DNA of 64,000 nt from Anthoceros angustus (GCA_010909165.1 MU008175.1:597305-661304); one strand, 5' to 3'; positions 21,196-33,001 are shown, counted from the stretch's first letter. Numbers and translations: made by a program. The notes: generated from the letters alone by a model not told the origin.

Positions 21196-22373
21196 ATCCG
21201 AAACCCCGTTCCACTCCGTCCCGTTTGTCACGCCACCCCGTCCCGTTTCCTTGCTCCGCCTTGTTCCGTTCCGTTCCGTTCCGAAACAGTGGGAGCCGCC
21301 TAGTAGGGCTTGCAAGCTCGCGGAACCCGAAGCGTGTGAGTGGACTCTACGCGGCAGAAGCCGAAGCGGATCCACCGATTCCGTACTTCCCGGGGGGTCG
21401 TTTGAATGCGTGGGGAAACGACACGAGTCTGGATCGTGCATGGAGGATGCGGGCCCACCGCCACTGCGTCCACCCGGCTACTCTGGTTGCCACGTATCCT
21501 TCCACACGCTCTGACGGTCGACACGAAGTCGCTCACAAATCACAGATAATATTTAAATAGGTATACATTTTGGTGTTCAATGACCCAGTCCAGTCCGTGA
21601 ACATCAACTTTTTACCATCCTGGTTTTTGGTTGTTGGTTGTTGGTTGTTGGTTTTCTTGGACTCTCTTCTTACACAATGCTTTGGAATAGCTTAGCCCAA
21701 ATGGCATATTTATAGGAACGTTGTTGGTTGTTAAGGGGTGCCCAGAGGGAGTTAGAGGGAGTGGATGCCCTTGGTGCTAAGTAGTTTGGGCACACCATGT
21801 ATAAGTCGTCAAGTATCAAAGTTCCATGAACTATAATAGAGTTTGTTTTTCTTCATCCTTCTCCCTAGCAAGAGAAGATCACTCTTCATGCATGATGATG
21901 GTTTGTGGATGAGAGGACCTTCCTAGGACTATTAATATAAATTTTATTAGATTAAAATAGAAATAAATAAAACTTAAAAACAGAAGGACTATGTATATAA
22001 GCAGCAGGAGGAGCTACGTTGGCTACGTTAGCTACATATGGATGAGGGGATAGGAATGGTGAAAGGGGTGCGATAAAAAAAGAAGAAAGCCGGCCAGAAG
22101 TAAAAGCATGCTTGTATATAATATATAATTAAGAGCGCTTCTGGGAGGAGTATGTAGAGAGACCGGTTATTGATAAAGGCTGCAGGACTTTGATTTATCA
22201 CAGGGTTTTGTGTGAGGAGAGGAGAGGAGACGAGGGGAGACGAGACGAGAGGAAGGCGCCTGTCTCCAGGCCAGGCCGTGGCTCCTGCTGAATCCCTGGT
22301 GCGACAGCGGATACATGCGAAATCGGGCTCCACAGCGGGCCGGTAGTGCGATCGGGCCGTACCAGGAGTTTGG
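21196..22373. promoter_or_regulatory. Shared upstream region of ferredoxin-like and CCT genes
   Basis: Divergent spacing region. TATATAA at 21994-22000 lies about 375 bp before the CCT start and is a plausible TATA box for it; a second AT run TATATAATATATAA is at about 22114-22127. A TTGGTTG simple repeat sits at about 21627-21653. Confidence 0.45.
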
Positions 22374-24465
22374 ATGGCCCGCAGGCCAAGAAAGCGGCCG
22401 GTGACCCAGCGCGATGATTCCAGTGACGAGGAGGAGGCTGCGCTTGCGCATCTGCAGGCCCGGTATGTACCGCATCCGTCTCCGCCCGCTGTGAAGGACG
22501 AGGAGCGGGAACGGCCTGTGCGGGTCTACGCCGATGGCATCTACGATCTCTTCCATTTCGGGCACGCGCGCTCTCTGGAGCAAGCTAAGAAGCTGTGAGT
22601 TCTGAAGTTGTGGCTGGGGATGTGAGGGGAGGGATGGGGAGAGTGTGTTTTTTGTGTTATGGTGCGGGGAGTGGGAACGGCGGAATTTTTGTAGGATTTG
22701 TGGTTCTGCGTTTCTTGTTTTGTTGTGGAATGTGTTGGTTGTGGTTTGGTAACCAGAGCTCTGGATTTGCAGGTTTCCGAACACCTACTTGTTGGTGGGA
22801 TGTTGTAGTGATGCCCTCACAAATAAATATAAAGGCAAGACAGTGATGACCGAGGCGGAGCGCTACGAATCGCTGCGACATTGCAAGTGAGCTGCAGACT
22901 CCTTGGATCTCTCGTCTTTATGGAGTTCGGTGTTCGCTTCACTGTCATGGACCTGTTTTAGTACTTGTTATCAATTCAGTCAGGTGCTAGAAAGGGACTG
23001 TCGATGCTGTGCCTTTTTGTGGTCTGGGGAAGGCACAGGGTCCTTGGTCCTGCATTGTTGTGTGTGGGGGGCTTTTTGGCTCAGGTTTGTGGAATCAGTG
23101 GTGTTGGAGCCCTTCCCGTCGTTGTTCTCTGAGGTTGACGAACTGTCTTTGGCCCTTGGCAGATGGGTTGACGAAGTAGTGCCTGATGCTCCCTGGGTGA
23201 TCAATCAGGAATTTCTGGATAAACATCGAATCGATTATGTTGCACATGACGCCCTCCCGTATGTTTCGCAAGCCTCTGTCGTCTTATGCACCAGGAGCCT
23301 TGTTGTACTGCGTGGCTTTATTCAGTCGAGATTTGTCTGACAGAAAACGCTCTGTTGTATTGCAGGTATGCTGACACCAGTGGCGCCGGCAAGGATGTAT
23401 ATGAATTTGTGAGTATTTGTGATGCTTGAGATTTTTGGAGCTTTCGTTCAGCATGTTTTCAGTGCTTTGTGTCTGTCGCACGAACTAACTCTTCTTGCAG
23501 GTGAAAGCTGCAGGGAGGTTCAGAGAGACAAAGAGGACTGATGGTATCTCTACCTCAGATCTCATTATGAGGATTGTCAAGGACTACAATGAGTATGTCA
23601 TGCGCAACTTGGCTCGTGGATATACGAGAAAGGAGTTGGGAGTCAGCTATGTGAAGGTCAGCCGCCTGCATCTATACCTTTTGGCCGTCTTCTGGGCGTC
23701 TAGTAGCCTGTCCAATTGATGGTAACATCATGGCCTATACCTCAGATTTGGCCCTTTTTGATACATGGGTTTTCTTTGTCTCTCAGGAGAAGCAGTTGAG
23801 AGTGAACATGGGAATCACCAAGCTGCGACAAAAAGTGAAGGAGCAACAAGAACGGGTTGGCCGGAAGGTTTCCCTTTTCGTTCCCACTGCATATTGGTGT
23901 CGTCTAGGACATAGTTCTATATGCAAGGTTTGCACGTAGACAGAACTCGTTGAACATCACTACTTCGGCGTGTTTGCTGGCTTACTTACGGCTTTGGTCT
24001 GAAAATGCCTTGATGTAAACCGTTTTTCGTTTCTGTCGTGGGTGCAGCTCAAGACTGTGGCTAAAACGGCAGGTGAGCACCATGGGGAGTGGGTAGAAAA
24101 CGCAGATCGCTGGGTCATTGGCTTTTTGGAGAAGTTTGAGCAAGGCTTTCATCTAATGGTAAATCACCTCATGAAGCGTGTTGCTGTGCTTGCTCAGAGG
24201 TGCGTTTGAAGAAGCGTGTGGTTTGTGGAGCAGCATCTGATGGGGGTCATCAGGGAGACATTGGTGGAAGCTGATGGCTATTTTTGCTTGCTTGTACCGC
24301 GTGCAGGAAAATGCAATCAAGACTCAAATTCAGAAGGGCTTGATGAGGCCTGAAACAAAGAACAGGGGTAGCTCCAGAAACAAGCTTCTTCCAAACTCAG
24401 GACATGTGAAAGGAAGCGAGAGCTCCTTGCACGGCTCCAAACGAGGTGTCATGGCAGCTCTCTAA
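22374..24465 (+). CDS. CCT: Choline-phosphate cytidylyltransferase
   Basis: Eight exons: 22374-22594, 22773-22886, 23163-23258, 23366-23408, 23501-23656, 23787-23867, 24048-24158 and 24307-24465 (326 residues), all with GT-AG borders and consistent phases. The enzyme makes CDP-choline from CTP and phosphocholine, the rate-limiting step of phosphatidylcholine synthesis. Visible motifs: [20 protein letters not shown] with the nucleotide-binding HFGH, then the [13 protein letters not shown] segment, YVAHDALPY, and the [11 protein letters not shown] signature near residue 175. After the catalytic domain comes an amphipathic, Lys/Glu/Gln-rich helix ([16 protein letters not shown]) that in this family binds membranes. 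The size matches plant CCTs. Confidence 0.96.
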
Positions 24466-24582
24466 CTCCTTGAATGACCTTGTTTCAGGAGGTGAGACAC
24501 CTTGCATAACGTCCCTGAGTTAGTTGCCACTGAGATGTCACTGTTAAGGTGTATGCGTATGCCATTTTTTCCTCCTTGATTC

Positions 24583-24588
24583 AATAAA
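24583..24588 (+). terminator. Polyadenylation signal after CCT
   Basis: AATAAA 118 bp after the CCT stop codon, in a T-rich context; consistent with the 3' end of that transcript. Confidence 0.5.
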
Positions 24589-25288
24589 GACCCCGTAACC
24601 TGTCCAAGATACGTTTACTTGCTACCAGCTCCCAATGCAGATTAGGCTTGAGAATGTGGAGAGGCTTTAGTTTAGACTTAGGGTTGCTCGTCGGGGGGCT
24701 TGTCCATTCCACTCCGAAGGGCCAGGCCTCCCCATGGAATTTACCCTCTCTCGCCTTAGCCTACTACGAATGTTTGTGAACGCGTACCTCGTCACTTTTC
24801 GTAGGCAATGGTAATTCCGGATGATAACACGCTCCGAATCATGATTCGCTGTAGATGACTCGGCTTCTCGAAGCTTTTGGTACTACGTGGAACCATGGAG
24901 GAAAACCCAAGATACAACAACACCGGTCGAGCTCGGCTTCCACCAGAGTCGAATCCTCGGGACTCATGAGGACACGGGATTCTCTGCCCTCTTTCGGTCT
25001 AGACCGTAAAGAACTTTCAGTTTCGTGAGGTGGTTGTCTGGGTGTAGAGAGGTGATTCGGGCAACGTAGCTTGGAGGTTGGATGGGTAGAACAACAGGCT
25101 GACACTAGTGTAGTGGCTCGCTCACTGCAGGCTGGATCCACTTGTATCTATGCCGAGCCTGGGTTGCGCCGTTAGCTTAGCAGGATATGGATCCAAGGTG
25201 ACCGCACAGGCAGCAAGTGGAGTGGAGTAGGATGACCCTCCATAGACCGAAAACCTGGAAACCTCACACAGGAACTGACAAGACTTTA
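24589..25288. other. Intergenic region, no gene recognised
   Basis: GC-rich with only short frames (for example 24839-25141 minus) that lack motifs. It precedes the retroelement-derived duplication. Confidence 0.45.
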
Positions 25289-26907
25289 CACATCAATTTG
25301 CAAGCTTAGGAGAAACATGCTTGTCAGGTAAAAACTCTGGCAGACCCAAGGAGGGAAATCAGTAGAGAAACCTCTGGAGCCGTTCTGCATTAAGTCCTCG
25401 TACAACCAAGACCTGGATGTCCCATCAGACCCTGCGAATCCCCGCGATCTCAACACTGTATGCCCCGAGAGACAGGTACAACGTCTCTCTCGAGGTGTAC
25501 CACACCGGCTACTTGCTGTCCTATGGGATAGTTATATGTTGTTCTTATTTTTACCAAGTTGCAAATGATTGCTGGTGGTGTTTTGGTGCCACTTTAGCAA
25601 ATATTGAACCGGTTGACTTATATATGACACGGAACCATACTTTTACGATCTCAAAATGAAACTTGAAATGAGCCGAAAACATATAAGGGTATTGTTGGTG
25701 CAAAGAGACACATGGGCTTGATGCATGGGAGGCTGAGATGAGGGCTACATCTGCTGCCCCTTCCTCCTCACATCTGGCTGCTCCCTGGAGCCTCCGCCCG
25801 AGTCTTGGCAGTGGTTGCGGGCGCAGTCTGATCATCTTTTGGCTCTTTATGACACGCGTCTCTTGGGACCCTGCCTTTTTCGGTGTCTCCCCATCGACTA
25901 CAAGACGATGTCCGCTTGGCCTACAGGCTTCCCTTGGAGGGCCTCGAGCAAATCTCCCGAAATGACGCAGCCTGGACTTTGCTCCTTTTTCTTCCACGGT
26001 GATAACTTCGTCCTCCAGAGGTGGGAATTCAGGTCACAGGGAGGTTGCCTCCTAGCTCCGCCGTTTCCGGGCCGGGGACTGGCAGACTCTTCAAGAAGAG
26101 AGTGGCTGTGCTGCTCGATCGAGGTTAGAGTTGGCTAAGCTTGATCAGGTTCGTCAAGACCCCGTGAAGGCGCGTCTCAAAAGGTGCCTCCTGGCAGTGC
26201 AGTATCTTTGGGGTTGTCCAAGCCCTTGGCAGTGGCTCAAACATCCGAGGAGACTATTGCTGCTCTACGGGCCCTTCACCCGGCTCCAGATGTCCCATCT
26301 CACTGGATATCTTGGAGTTTCTTTCTAGAACTGTCTATGATCACCTCCGTGACTACTTCTCTCTTGAGGATCTTACTAGTGGTTTTTCGGAGCTCTTTAT
26401 CCTGGCAGCGATTGTGGCGCGCAGTGAGACCCCCATCGGATTTCACATGTGTTTGGGACTAGCAGGCTTTTGGCTATAGAGAAGCCCACATCGGGGGTGC
26501 GCCCTATCGCCGTGGGAGAGGCATTCCTACGTCTTATTAGCCGCAGCATTGCCCTCCAGCTCAGGGACTAATTCCGGGCTCATCTTAGCCTCCATCAATT
26601 TGGCATCGCCACCCCGAGGGCTGCGAGACGGTGAGTTTTTGAGTCGAGGCGGTTCTCCGGCTATCCGGATTGACTTGCCCTTTTAGGTCGATGTTGAGAG
26701 CAGCTTTCAACATTGTATCCATAGCCATCTTTTAAGAGCTTAAAGACACGGCCGAGCAACCGGCAAGTCTTATTCCTTTGTTATTTGTTTCTATGGTTCC
26801 CCCTATATTATCAACGGCCCCTCGATGGAAGGGTCTCCGTGTGACTCCTGTGAGGAACCAAGCAAGGGGATCCCTTGGGGAGCTCTCTTTGCTATGCACG
26901 TTTGAGC
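25289..26907. repeat. Large direct duplication, copy 1
   Basis: About 1.62 kb starting CACATCAATTTGC and repeated at once from 26908. The copies share long identical stretches but differ at many places by small insertions or deletions of 1-6 bases, mostly GC-rich. Each copy carries the polymerase N-terminal region of the retroelement (segments such as LRALHPAPDVP). Confidence 0.88.
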
Positions 26908-28508
26908 CACATCAATTTGCAAGCTTAGGAGAAACATGCTTGTCAGGTAAAAACTCTGGCAGACCCAAGGAGGAAATCAGTAGAGAAACCTCTGGAGCCG
27001 TTCTGCATTAAGTCCTCGTACAACCAAGACCTGGATGTCCCATCAGACCCTGCAGAATCCCGCGATCTCAACACTGTATGCCCCGAGAGACAGGTACAAC
27101 GTCTCTCTCGAGGTGTACCACACCGGCTACTTGCTGTCCTATGGGATAGTTATATGTTGTTCTTATTTTACCAAGTTGCAAATGATTGCTGGTGGTGTTT
27201 TGGTGCCACTTTAGCAAATATTGAACCGGTTGACTTATATATGACACGGAACCATACTTTTACGATCTCAAAATGAAACTTGAAATGAGCCGAAAACATA
27301 TAAGGGTATTGTTGGTGCAAAGAGACACATGGGCTTGATGCATGGGAGGCTGAGATGAGGGCTACATCTGCTGCCCCTTCCTCCTCACATCAGCTGCTCC
27401 ACAGGAGCCTCCTTGAGTCTTGGCAGTGGTTGCGGGCGCAGTCTGATCATCTTTTGGCTCTTTATGACCGCAGCGTCTCTTGGGACCACGCTTTCGGTGT
27501 CTCCCCATCGACTACAAGGCGATGTCGCAGCCTCTGAGGCTTCCCTTGGAGGCCTCGCAAATCTCGAAATGGCCTGGACTTTGCTCCTTTTTCTTCCACG
27601 GTGATAACCCGTCCTCAGGTGGGAATTCAGTCACGGGAGGTTGCCTCCTAGCTCCATGGTTTACGGGGGCAGACTCTTCAAGAAGAGAGTGGCTGTGCTG
27701 CTCGATCGAGGTTAGAGTTGGCTAAGCTTGATCAGGTTCGTCAAGACCCCGTGAAGGCGCGTCTCAAAAGGTGCCTCGCTGGTCGCCTTGTAGTATCTTG
27801 TCCGAGCCCTTCCGCCGGAGCCGGTGGCTCCAAACATCCGAGGAGACTATTGCTGCTCTACGGGCCCTTCACCCGGCTCCAGATGTCCCATCTCCTTTGG
27901 ATATCTTGGAGTTTCTTTCTAGAAGCCTATGATCACCTCGTGACTACTTCTCTCTTGAGGATCTTACTAGTGGTTTTTCGGAGCTCTTTATCCTGGCAGC
28001 GATTGTGGCGCGCAGTGAGACCCCCATCGGATTTCACATGTGTTTGGGACTAGCAGGCTTTTGGCTATAGAGAAGCCCACATCGAGTCGCCCTATCGCCG
28101 TGGGAGAGGCATTCCTCGTCTTATTAGCGCATTGCCCTCCAGCTCAGGGACTAATTCCGGGCTCATCTTAGCCTCCATCAATTTGGCATCGCCACCCCGA
28201 GGGCTGCGAGACGGTGAGTTTTTGAGTCGAGGCGGTTCTCCAGCTACATCCGGATTGACTTGCCCTTTTAGGTCGATGTTGAGAACGCTTTCAACATTGT
28301 ATCCATAGCAGCCATCTTTTAAGAGCTTAAAGACACGGCCGAGCAACTGGCAAGTCTTATTCCTTTTGTTCGCTGTTTCTATGGTTCCCCGGCCTATATT
28401 ATCAGCACGGCCCCTCAGTGGAGAGGGTCTCCGTGCTTGACTCCGCAACAGGAACCAAGCAAGGGGATCCCTTGGGGGAGCTCTCTTTGCTATGGCACGT
28501 TTCAGAGC
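26908..28508. repeat. Large direct duplication, copy 2
   Basis: Second copy of the 1.62-kb unit, ending where copy 1 reads GCTATGCACGTTTGAG and this copy reads on into the RT palm. Thus copy 2 is joined to the rest of the element and copy 1 is the truncated extra copy. Confidence 0.88.
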
Positions 28509-28815
28509 CCTGTCAATAACTGCCTCCCGTTGTGGGAGTGCCTCTTTCTGTCGGTGGCTGACGACACCCATATCCTTGCGCCGGTGGATAAAGTCAAAGA
28601 TGCTTTCGACCTCTTCTCCTTGGAGCTCTCCCACCTTGGCTTGAAGTTCAAAATCTTGAAGTGCAAGGTATGGTCCTCATTCGATATTACGCCCCCTCTT
28701 CATTATTCCGAGGGTGATATTGATTCTCCACAGGGGCCGCGGGTCCTTGGAGTCCCGGTCGGGCCCCTAGGCTTTATACGGGAATTTGTGGATGTTGCTT
28801 TGAAAGATGATAACA
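28330..28815 (+). pseudogene. Non-LTR reverse transcriptase palm fragment
   Basis: GTKQGDPLGGALFAMARFRAL corresponds to the QGDPLGPLLFA block of non-LTR reverse transcriptases, and about 35 residues on VADDTHILA is the FADD catalytic box with Val for Phe. The GLKFKILKCKVW segment and LGVPVGP follow as in this family. The two blocks lie in different frames, so the gene is broken. Confidence 0.78.
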
Positions 28816-29403
28816 TGGTAATTTTTGAAGGGGGTGAATAATCTCGAAGGGGGTTTTCCGCAAATAATCTCCGAAGGGGGTTTTTGATGGGCCTTAAAAC
28901 AGCGTTTTGAAGGCATTCGCAAATTCAAAAAGGGTGTTACCCAGTAAAGTTACTACTTTCCATTCAGCAATGTTTGTGTCGAATGGTGGTCGCAAACTTC
29001 GAACCTAGGGGAATAATGCAAAGTAAGGCGGTGAGGAAGGCCGTTCCTGCCGGGAAGGGACGACTGTAAACTCAGTTTTGGGAGGAAAATGTGGTTTTGT
29101 TATGATACCACAAAAGCCACGGACAGGGTATTTCCCTACCACAGTAACATCACCAACCAGACTTACAACATTAACTCGGGACCGGGAAAATTAGATTTCA
29201 CTCATCCCAGTTCAATCCTTCATCATCACTTGGTCCACTTCTCCATTGTCATCACTATCGTCGGCACTTTGACTGCAAGTTGTATGAAGCCACGCAACTC
29301 CTGAGCTTATCCCTTATCGCTTTTGTCCACCGCATCAGATGTTTTGGAGGAGTACCCTCTACACTCGACCGACCACATGCTGGCTCGATTTCAGCCGGCA
29401 TTT

Positions 29404-29510
29404 GCTTCTAAGGTTAGCCTTCATTCCAAGGTTGCTTCTAAGGTTAGCCTTCATTCCAAGGTTGCTTCTAAGGTTAGCCTTCATTCCAAGGTTGCTTCTA
29501 AGGTTAGCCT
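29404..29510. repeat. 30-bp tandem repeat, about 3.5 copies
   Basis: Unit GCTTCTAAGGTTAGCCTTCA plus TTCCAAGGTT, starting at 29404, 29434, 29464 and 29494. Copies are identical, so expansion is recent or maintained. Confidence 0.92.
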
Positions 29511-29559
29511 ACTGAATTTTCGATGGATGTGCCATGTATAGGGGGTGCGTGGAAGGGAA

Positions 29560-30115
29560 GGCCACAATGGGCACGCGGAGGGAGGCGGCCGGCCGGCGCC
29601 CTCCTCCGCGCCACCCGTCGGGCATACGGCTAGTGGTGCGGGGAGGCGCCGGCCGGCGCCCTCCCTCCGCGCCACCCGTCGGTTTACGGTGGTGCGGAGG
29701 GATGGCACCGCCGCGGCGCCCTCCACGCGCCACCCGTCGGTGGGCCTCCAGGCTCCACGCGCCACCCATCGGTGGGCCTACGGGTGGTGCGCGGAGGCGG
29801 CCGGCCGGCGGCGCCCTCGCTAGGTGCGTACCACCCGTTTGCCCACCCTAGGTGGTTGGCGTGGAGGGCGCCGGCCGGCGCCCTCCACGCGCCACCCGTC
29901 GCGCCCTCCTCCACGCGCCACCCGTCGCGCCCTCCTCCGCGCCACCGTCGGTGGGCCTACGGGTGGTGCGCGGAGGCGGCGCCCTCCTCCGCGCCACCCG
30001 TCGGTGGGCCTACGGGTGGTGCGGGGAGGCGCCGGCCGGCGCCCTCCTCCGCGCCACCGCGCCGGCCGGCCGGCGCCCTCCTCCGCGCCACCCGTCGCGC
30101 CCTCCTCCTCAGGCA
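29560..30115. repeat. GC-rich minisatellite with hairpin-forming units
   Basis: About 550 bp made of the blocks GGCGCCCTCC, GCGCCACCCGTCGG, TGGGCCTACGGGTGGTGCG and GGCGCCGGCCGGCGCC in varying order and number. The last is a perfect 16-bp palindrome, and GCGCCACCCGT pairs with ACGGGTGGTGCGC across a 10-base loop. Frames on both strands stay open only because the units repeat; they are not genes. Confidence 0.88.
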
Positions 30116-30200
30116 TCTTTAAGAAAATGAATATTTAGCGGCTCAAGAGATTTGTAACTTGGGACCGTTGGTCAAGTGTTTGGGACTAATGAATTGGTTA

Positions 30201-30302
30201 TGTGTTCAAAACTTATATCCTCTTAATAAATCAACTTTGTTGATTTTAGTTCTGTGTTCAAAACTTATATCCTCTTAATAAATCAACTTTGTTGATTTTA
30301 AG
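30201..30302. repeat. 52-bp tandem duplication
   Basis: TGTGTTCAAAACTTATATCC and the following 30 bases occur at 30201 and again at 30253. AT-rich, non-coding. Confidence 0.88.
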
Positions 30303-30373
30303 GATGCTTGCATGGGCGCATGGGCAACTAACTTTGTTCATTCTAAGGACGCTGGCATTGCCTTAAAGCCCAA

Positions 30374-31360
30374 GTGGTTGCATTGAGTGCCAGAAGGTTG
30401 AAGACCACGACTGGCGACCTTTTGGATGAGGGTCAGCAGACCCTAGATGCTGTGTGGCAGTCGACACCGTCGGACGCCTTAAGGTCGACTAGGGACCTCT
30501 TACCCCCTCTAGCTAGGGAGGCCATGCCTTCTTTTTCCTCGTTTCTCGCAGACGGGCTTAAAGGGTTGCAGGTTTCTCTCCAGGAGAAGCATTATGGGCA
30601 GGTGCTCCAGGGTCTTCTTCTGGATTCATCTATTGCTCATCCCGTTGAAGCTCGCCTTCGCTCTAGCTCAGGGAAGGGTGTAGGTTCCTGGCTTCTGGCC
30701 CGCTCTTGCATCTAGACATTCCGAATTGCACCAGCTTCTTTTTCTACCGCGATGAGGTTTCGCTTGGGTCTAGTCCAACCACTAGCCTGTTCTCTTCCGG
30801 CTTGCTGCTGTAGGGCCTCCATCGACGACCCTGCAGCCCACTTAGCGCGTTGTCCAATGGGTGGACAGCGTAGTGCTATGCACGACTCCGTCCAAGATGT
30901 CATGTTCTCGATGGCCAAGGAGAGCGGTTTCTTTCCTTTCAAGGAGCGACAGTATACTCTACTCAATTGCGTCTCTATCAGAGCTGACCTTTCCTTGACG
31001 CGGGGAGACGAGGTCTCGGTTGCGGACGTGGTTGTCACTGACCCAACCAGAGATTCTGTTAGCGACCATGTCATCATCAACCCTCCAAGTTGGGCGGCAG
31101 AAGGGAGTGCAACTAAGAAAATTTACAAGTACATGTACCCATACAACAAGGTCACATTTTCATCCCCCTTGCCATTGAAACCCATGGGCCTTGGGTAAGG
31201 TTTTTTCTCGTTTCATCAAGGAGTGCGCAAGGGCCTACCACAACGACAGGGGCGGGGTTGGCCTCCCCCTTTCCAGTGTCATGGCAAGGCAACGGGTTTC
31301 CATTCTTGTTTGCAAAGGCGTTGGCCGCCATCTTGAGATCACGAGTCTTTGGAGGCCAGC
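30374..31360 (+). pseudogene. Retroelement C-terminal zinc-finger and nuclease-like region
   Basis: Pieces in three frames: ALSARRLKTTTGDLLDEGQQ (30374-30715); RFRLGLVQPL then a CCC...H...C cluster with GGQRSAMHDSVQDV and IRADLSLTRGDEVSVADVVV (30752-31198); and KVFSRFIKECARAYH (31191-31445). The order matches the C-terminal part of plant and algal non-LTR polyproteins as I know them, where a Cys/His cluster precedes a restriction-like nuclease core (an Asp in ADLSL, another in ADVVV). The assignment to that nuclease fold is inference. Confidence 0.6.
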
Positions 31361-31414
31361 ATCGGCGCCACCAGTGCTAAGTAGGCTCTTCCCTATCTCG
31401 GACGACAACATCTT

Positions 31415-31573
31415 GGGGGCGGTAGGGGGTTACAGGATAGATTAGTTTACAGGATAGATTAGTGCGTGGGGGCGGTAGGGGGTTACAGGATAGATTAGTT
31501 TACAGGATAGATTAGTGCGTGGGGGCGGTAGGGGGTTACAGGATAGATTAGTTTACAGGATAGATTAGTGCGG
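31415..31573. repeat. 53-bp tandem repeat, three copies, with inner repeat
   Basis: Units start at 31415, 31468 and 31521 with GGGGGCGGTAGGGGG. Each contains TTACAGGATAGATTAG twice, so it is a repeat within a repeat. Non-coding. Confidence 0.92.
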
Positions 31574-31680
31574 GGGCACGCCCTCCCTGGCATGGTGCCC
31601 CATCGTGGGTTGTCCCCTTTCGCCTCGGGGTAGATGGGATTTCCCATCTCGTTCTTCTTAAGAAGTCTCCTCATTTCTCC
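31565..31680 (+). repeat. Dispersed retroposon tail, copy at the element's 3' end
   Basis: CCTGGCATGGTGCCCC, GGGTTGTCCCC, CGGGGTAGATGGGA and TTTCCCATCTCGTTC match the copies at 13440 (inverted), 35862 and 51838. Its position right after the nuclease-like region suggests that this family of tails is the 3' UTR of the same element type. Confidence 0.62.
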
Positions 31681-31982
31681 AAACTTGAAATGGGACTTGC
31701 CATGCCGTTTGACTACATAAACTTGGTGTCCCGAAACACGAGCCTGGCCTGAAGGTGTTACATACCTTGGGGCTGAAGGTGATGCAAACAAAGTTATTTC
31801 ACATTGATCTGAACTATGCTTGCTCGCCCGGCGCATGGATGGTGGATGGTGCTGGGCATCATACTTATTGTTGTAAGCTGTAACTATTGTGAGCCTGAGA
31901 CCCAGCCTCCTGTGGGTTGGGAATCGTGTGAGAAGCCCTGTGAGTTCGGAATCGTGCGAGAAGCCCTTTGGCCGCTTTACAG

Positions 31983-32119
31983 TTAGAAGCCCCTGTTGGC
32001 CACTTTACTGTTACAAGCCTCTGTGAGCTTTTTCTGTTAGAAGCCCCTGTGGGCTTTTGCCGTTAGAAGCCCCCGTGGGCTTTTGCCGTTAGAAGCCCCC
32101 GTGGGCTTTTGATGTTAGA
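31983..32119. repeat. ~28-bp tandem repeat
   Basis: TTAGAAGCCCCYGTGGGCTTTTGCCG occurs about five times with gradual divergence toward the left end. Each unit contains the inverted pair AAGCCC and GGGCTT, so it can fold. Confidence 0.85.
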
Positions 32120-32480
32120 AGAGATAACGCCCCTTCCCAAATATCGTACCTCGCAGGTCCCTTCCAAAATGTCGTACCTCGCAGCGCCCTGGCCCCTTCC
32201 TGCTATAAAATGTGTGTAACATATTCATCACGCCGCACCATTAATGGTCCCCCAGAAAGACGCCAGGATTTTCCAGCCTGGCACCTAAATGGCTGACCTC
32301 TTCTACGGCGTACGAAAGAATCCAGATACTGTACCTCTGTTGGTCCGTTCGATTCGTCAGCAGAACCAAAAAATCTTGCAACCCAAAAATCTTGCTGGGA
32401 GCTAACCCAACGTTCCAGCAGGCACCAGGGTATTGATGTGAATGCCAAAACGTATGCAAATCAGGCTTGTTCAGGGTCTT

Positions 32481-32643
32481 GTGAGCTGCAGCTTGCAGCG
32501 TTCTTGCACAATCAGAAACCCACCGGGAGGCTCTATCAAGGAGGCAATTCGCGTGAAGCTTGTATGCAGACTGGTGAGCTGCACCTTGCAGCGTTCTTGC
32601 ACAATCTGAAACCCACCGGGAGGCTCCACCAAGAAGACAATTC
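32481..32643. repeat. 93-bp direct duplication
   Basis: GTGAGCTGCAGCTTGCAGCG and the following 70 bases recur at 32574. It makes a short open frame on each strand look repetitive; no gene is evident. Confidence 0.85.
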
Positions 32644-33001
32644 ACCACACAGATTCGACTGAAACTGCAAACTTGTGTGGACGGTGAGCACTGCTCTGGA
32701 GCGGAAGGTGAGGATATCTCCGCTCCAGATGGTGCTCCGACCTAGCAGCGGTTTTCTTCAAGACTACCAAGACATCACCAGGTAACAAAACAAATTGTCA
32801 CAGGCGCACAAACTGATGGAAATCTGTTAATTGCCCTGAATAGAGCCGCAAAGGGAGAGAGATGAACGTTCGAGTACAGAGGTGTAAATACAGAAAAACA
32901 CGCCAAAATTCATAAGCTGAACAGAGGTGAAGGAGTACGTAAGGAGGCACACAATCTTAGCTATAGTACACTAATATGTATGTAAAGGCCGCATCTCCAG
33001 C

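Larger units (their letters stand above)
25289..31680 (+). mobile_element. Broken non-LTR retroelement with RT and C-terminal nuclease-like domain
   Basis: Plus-strand fragments of one retroelement type can be followed through this span: an N-terminal polymerase region (present twice), the RT palm, then after an interruption (about 28815-30373) the C-terminal zinc-finger and nuclease-like part, and a 3' tail at 31565-31680 shared with other repeats in the window. Many frameshifts and stops make it a relic. Boundaries are approximate. Confidence 0.6.

Noticed and set aside
20565-21560. 331-codon plus-strand frame opposite the ferredoxin-like gene
   Set aside because: It is the complement of a GC-rich coding exon and its 5' region; the product is Ser/Pro/Arg-rich without motifs, while the minus frame has a clear ferredoxin fold.
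29509-30138. Several open frames on both strands in the GC-rich minisatellite
   Set aside because: All are open because the repeat units lack stops; products are Arg/Pro/Gly repeats and boundaries follow the array, not codons.
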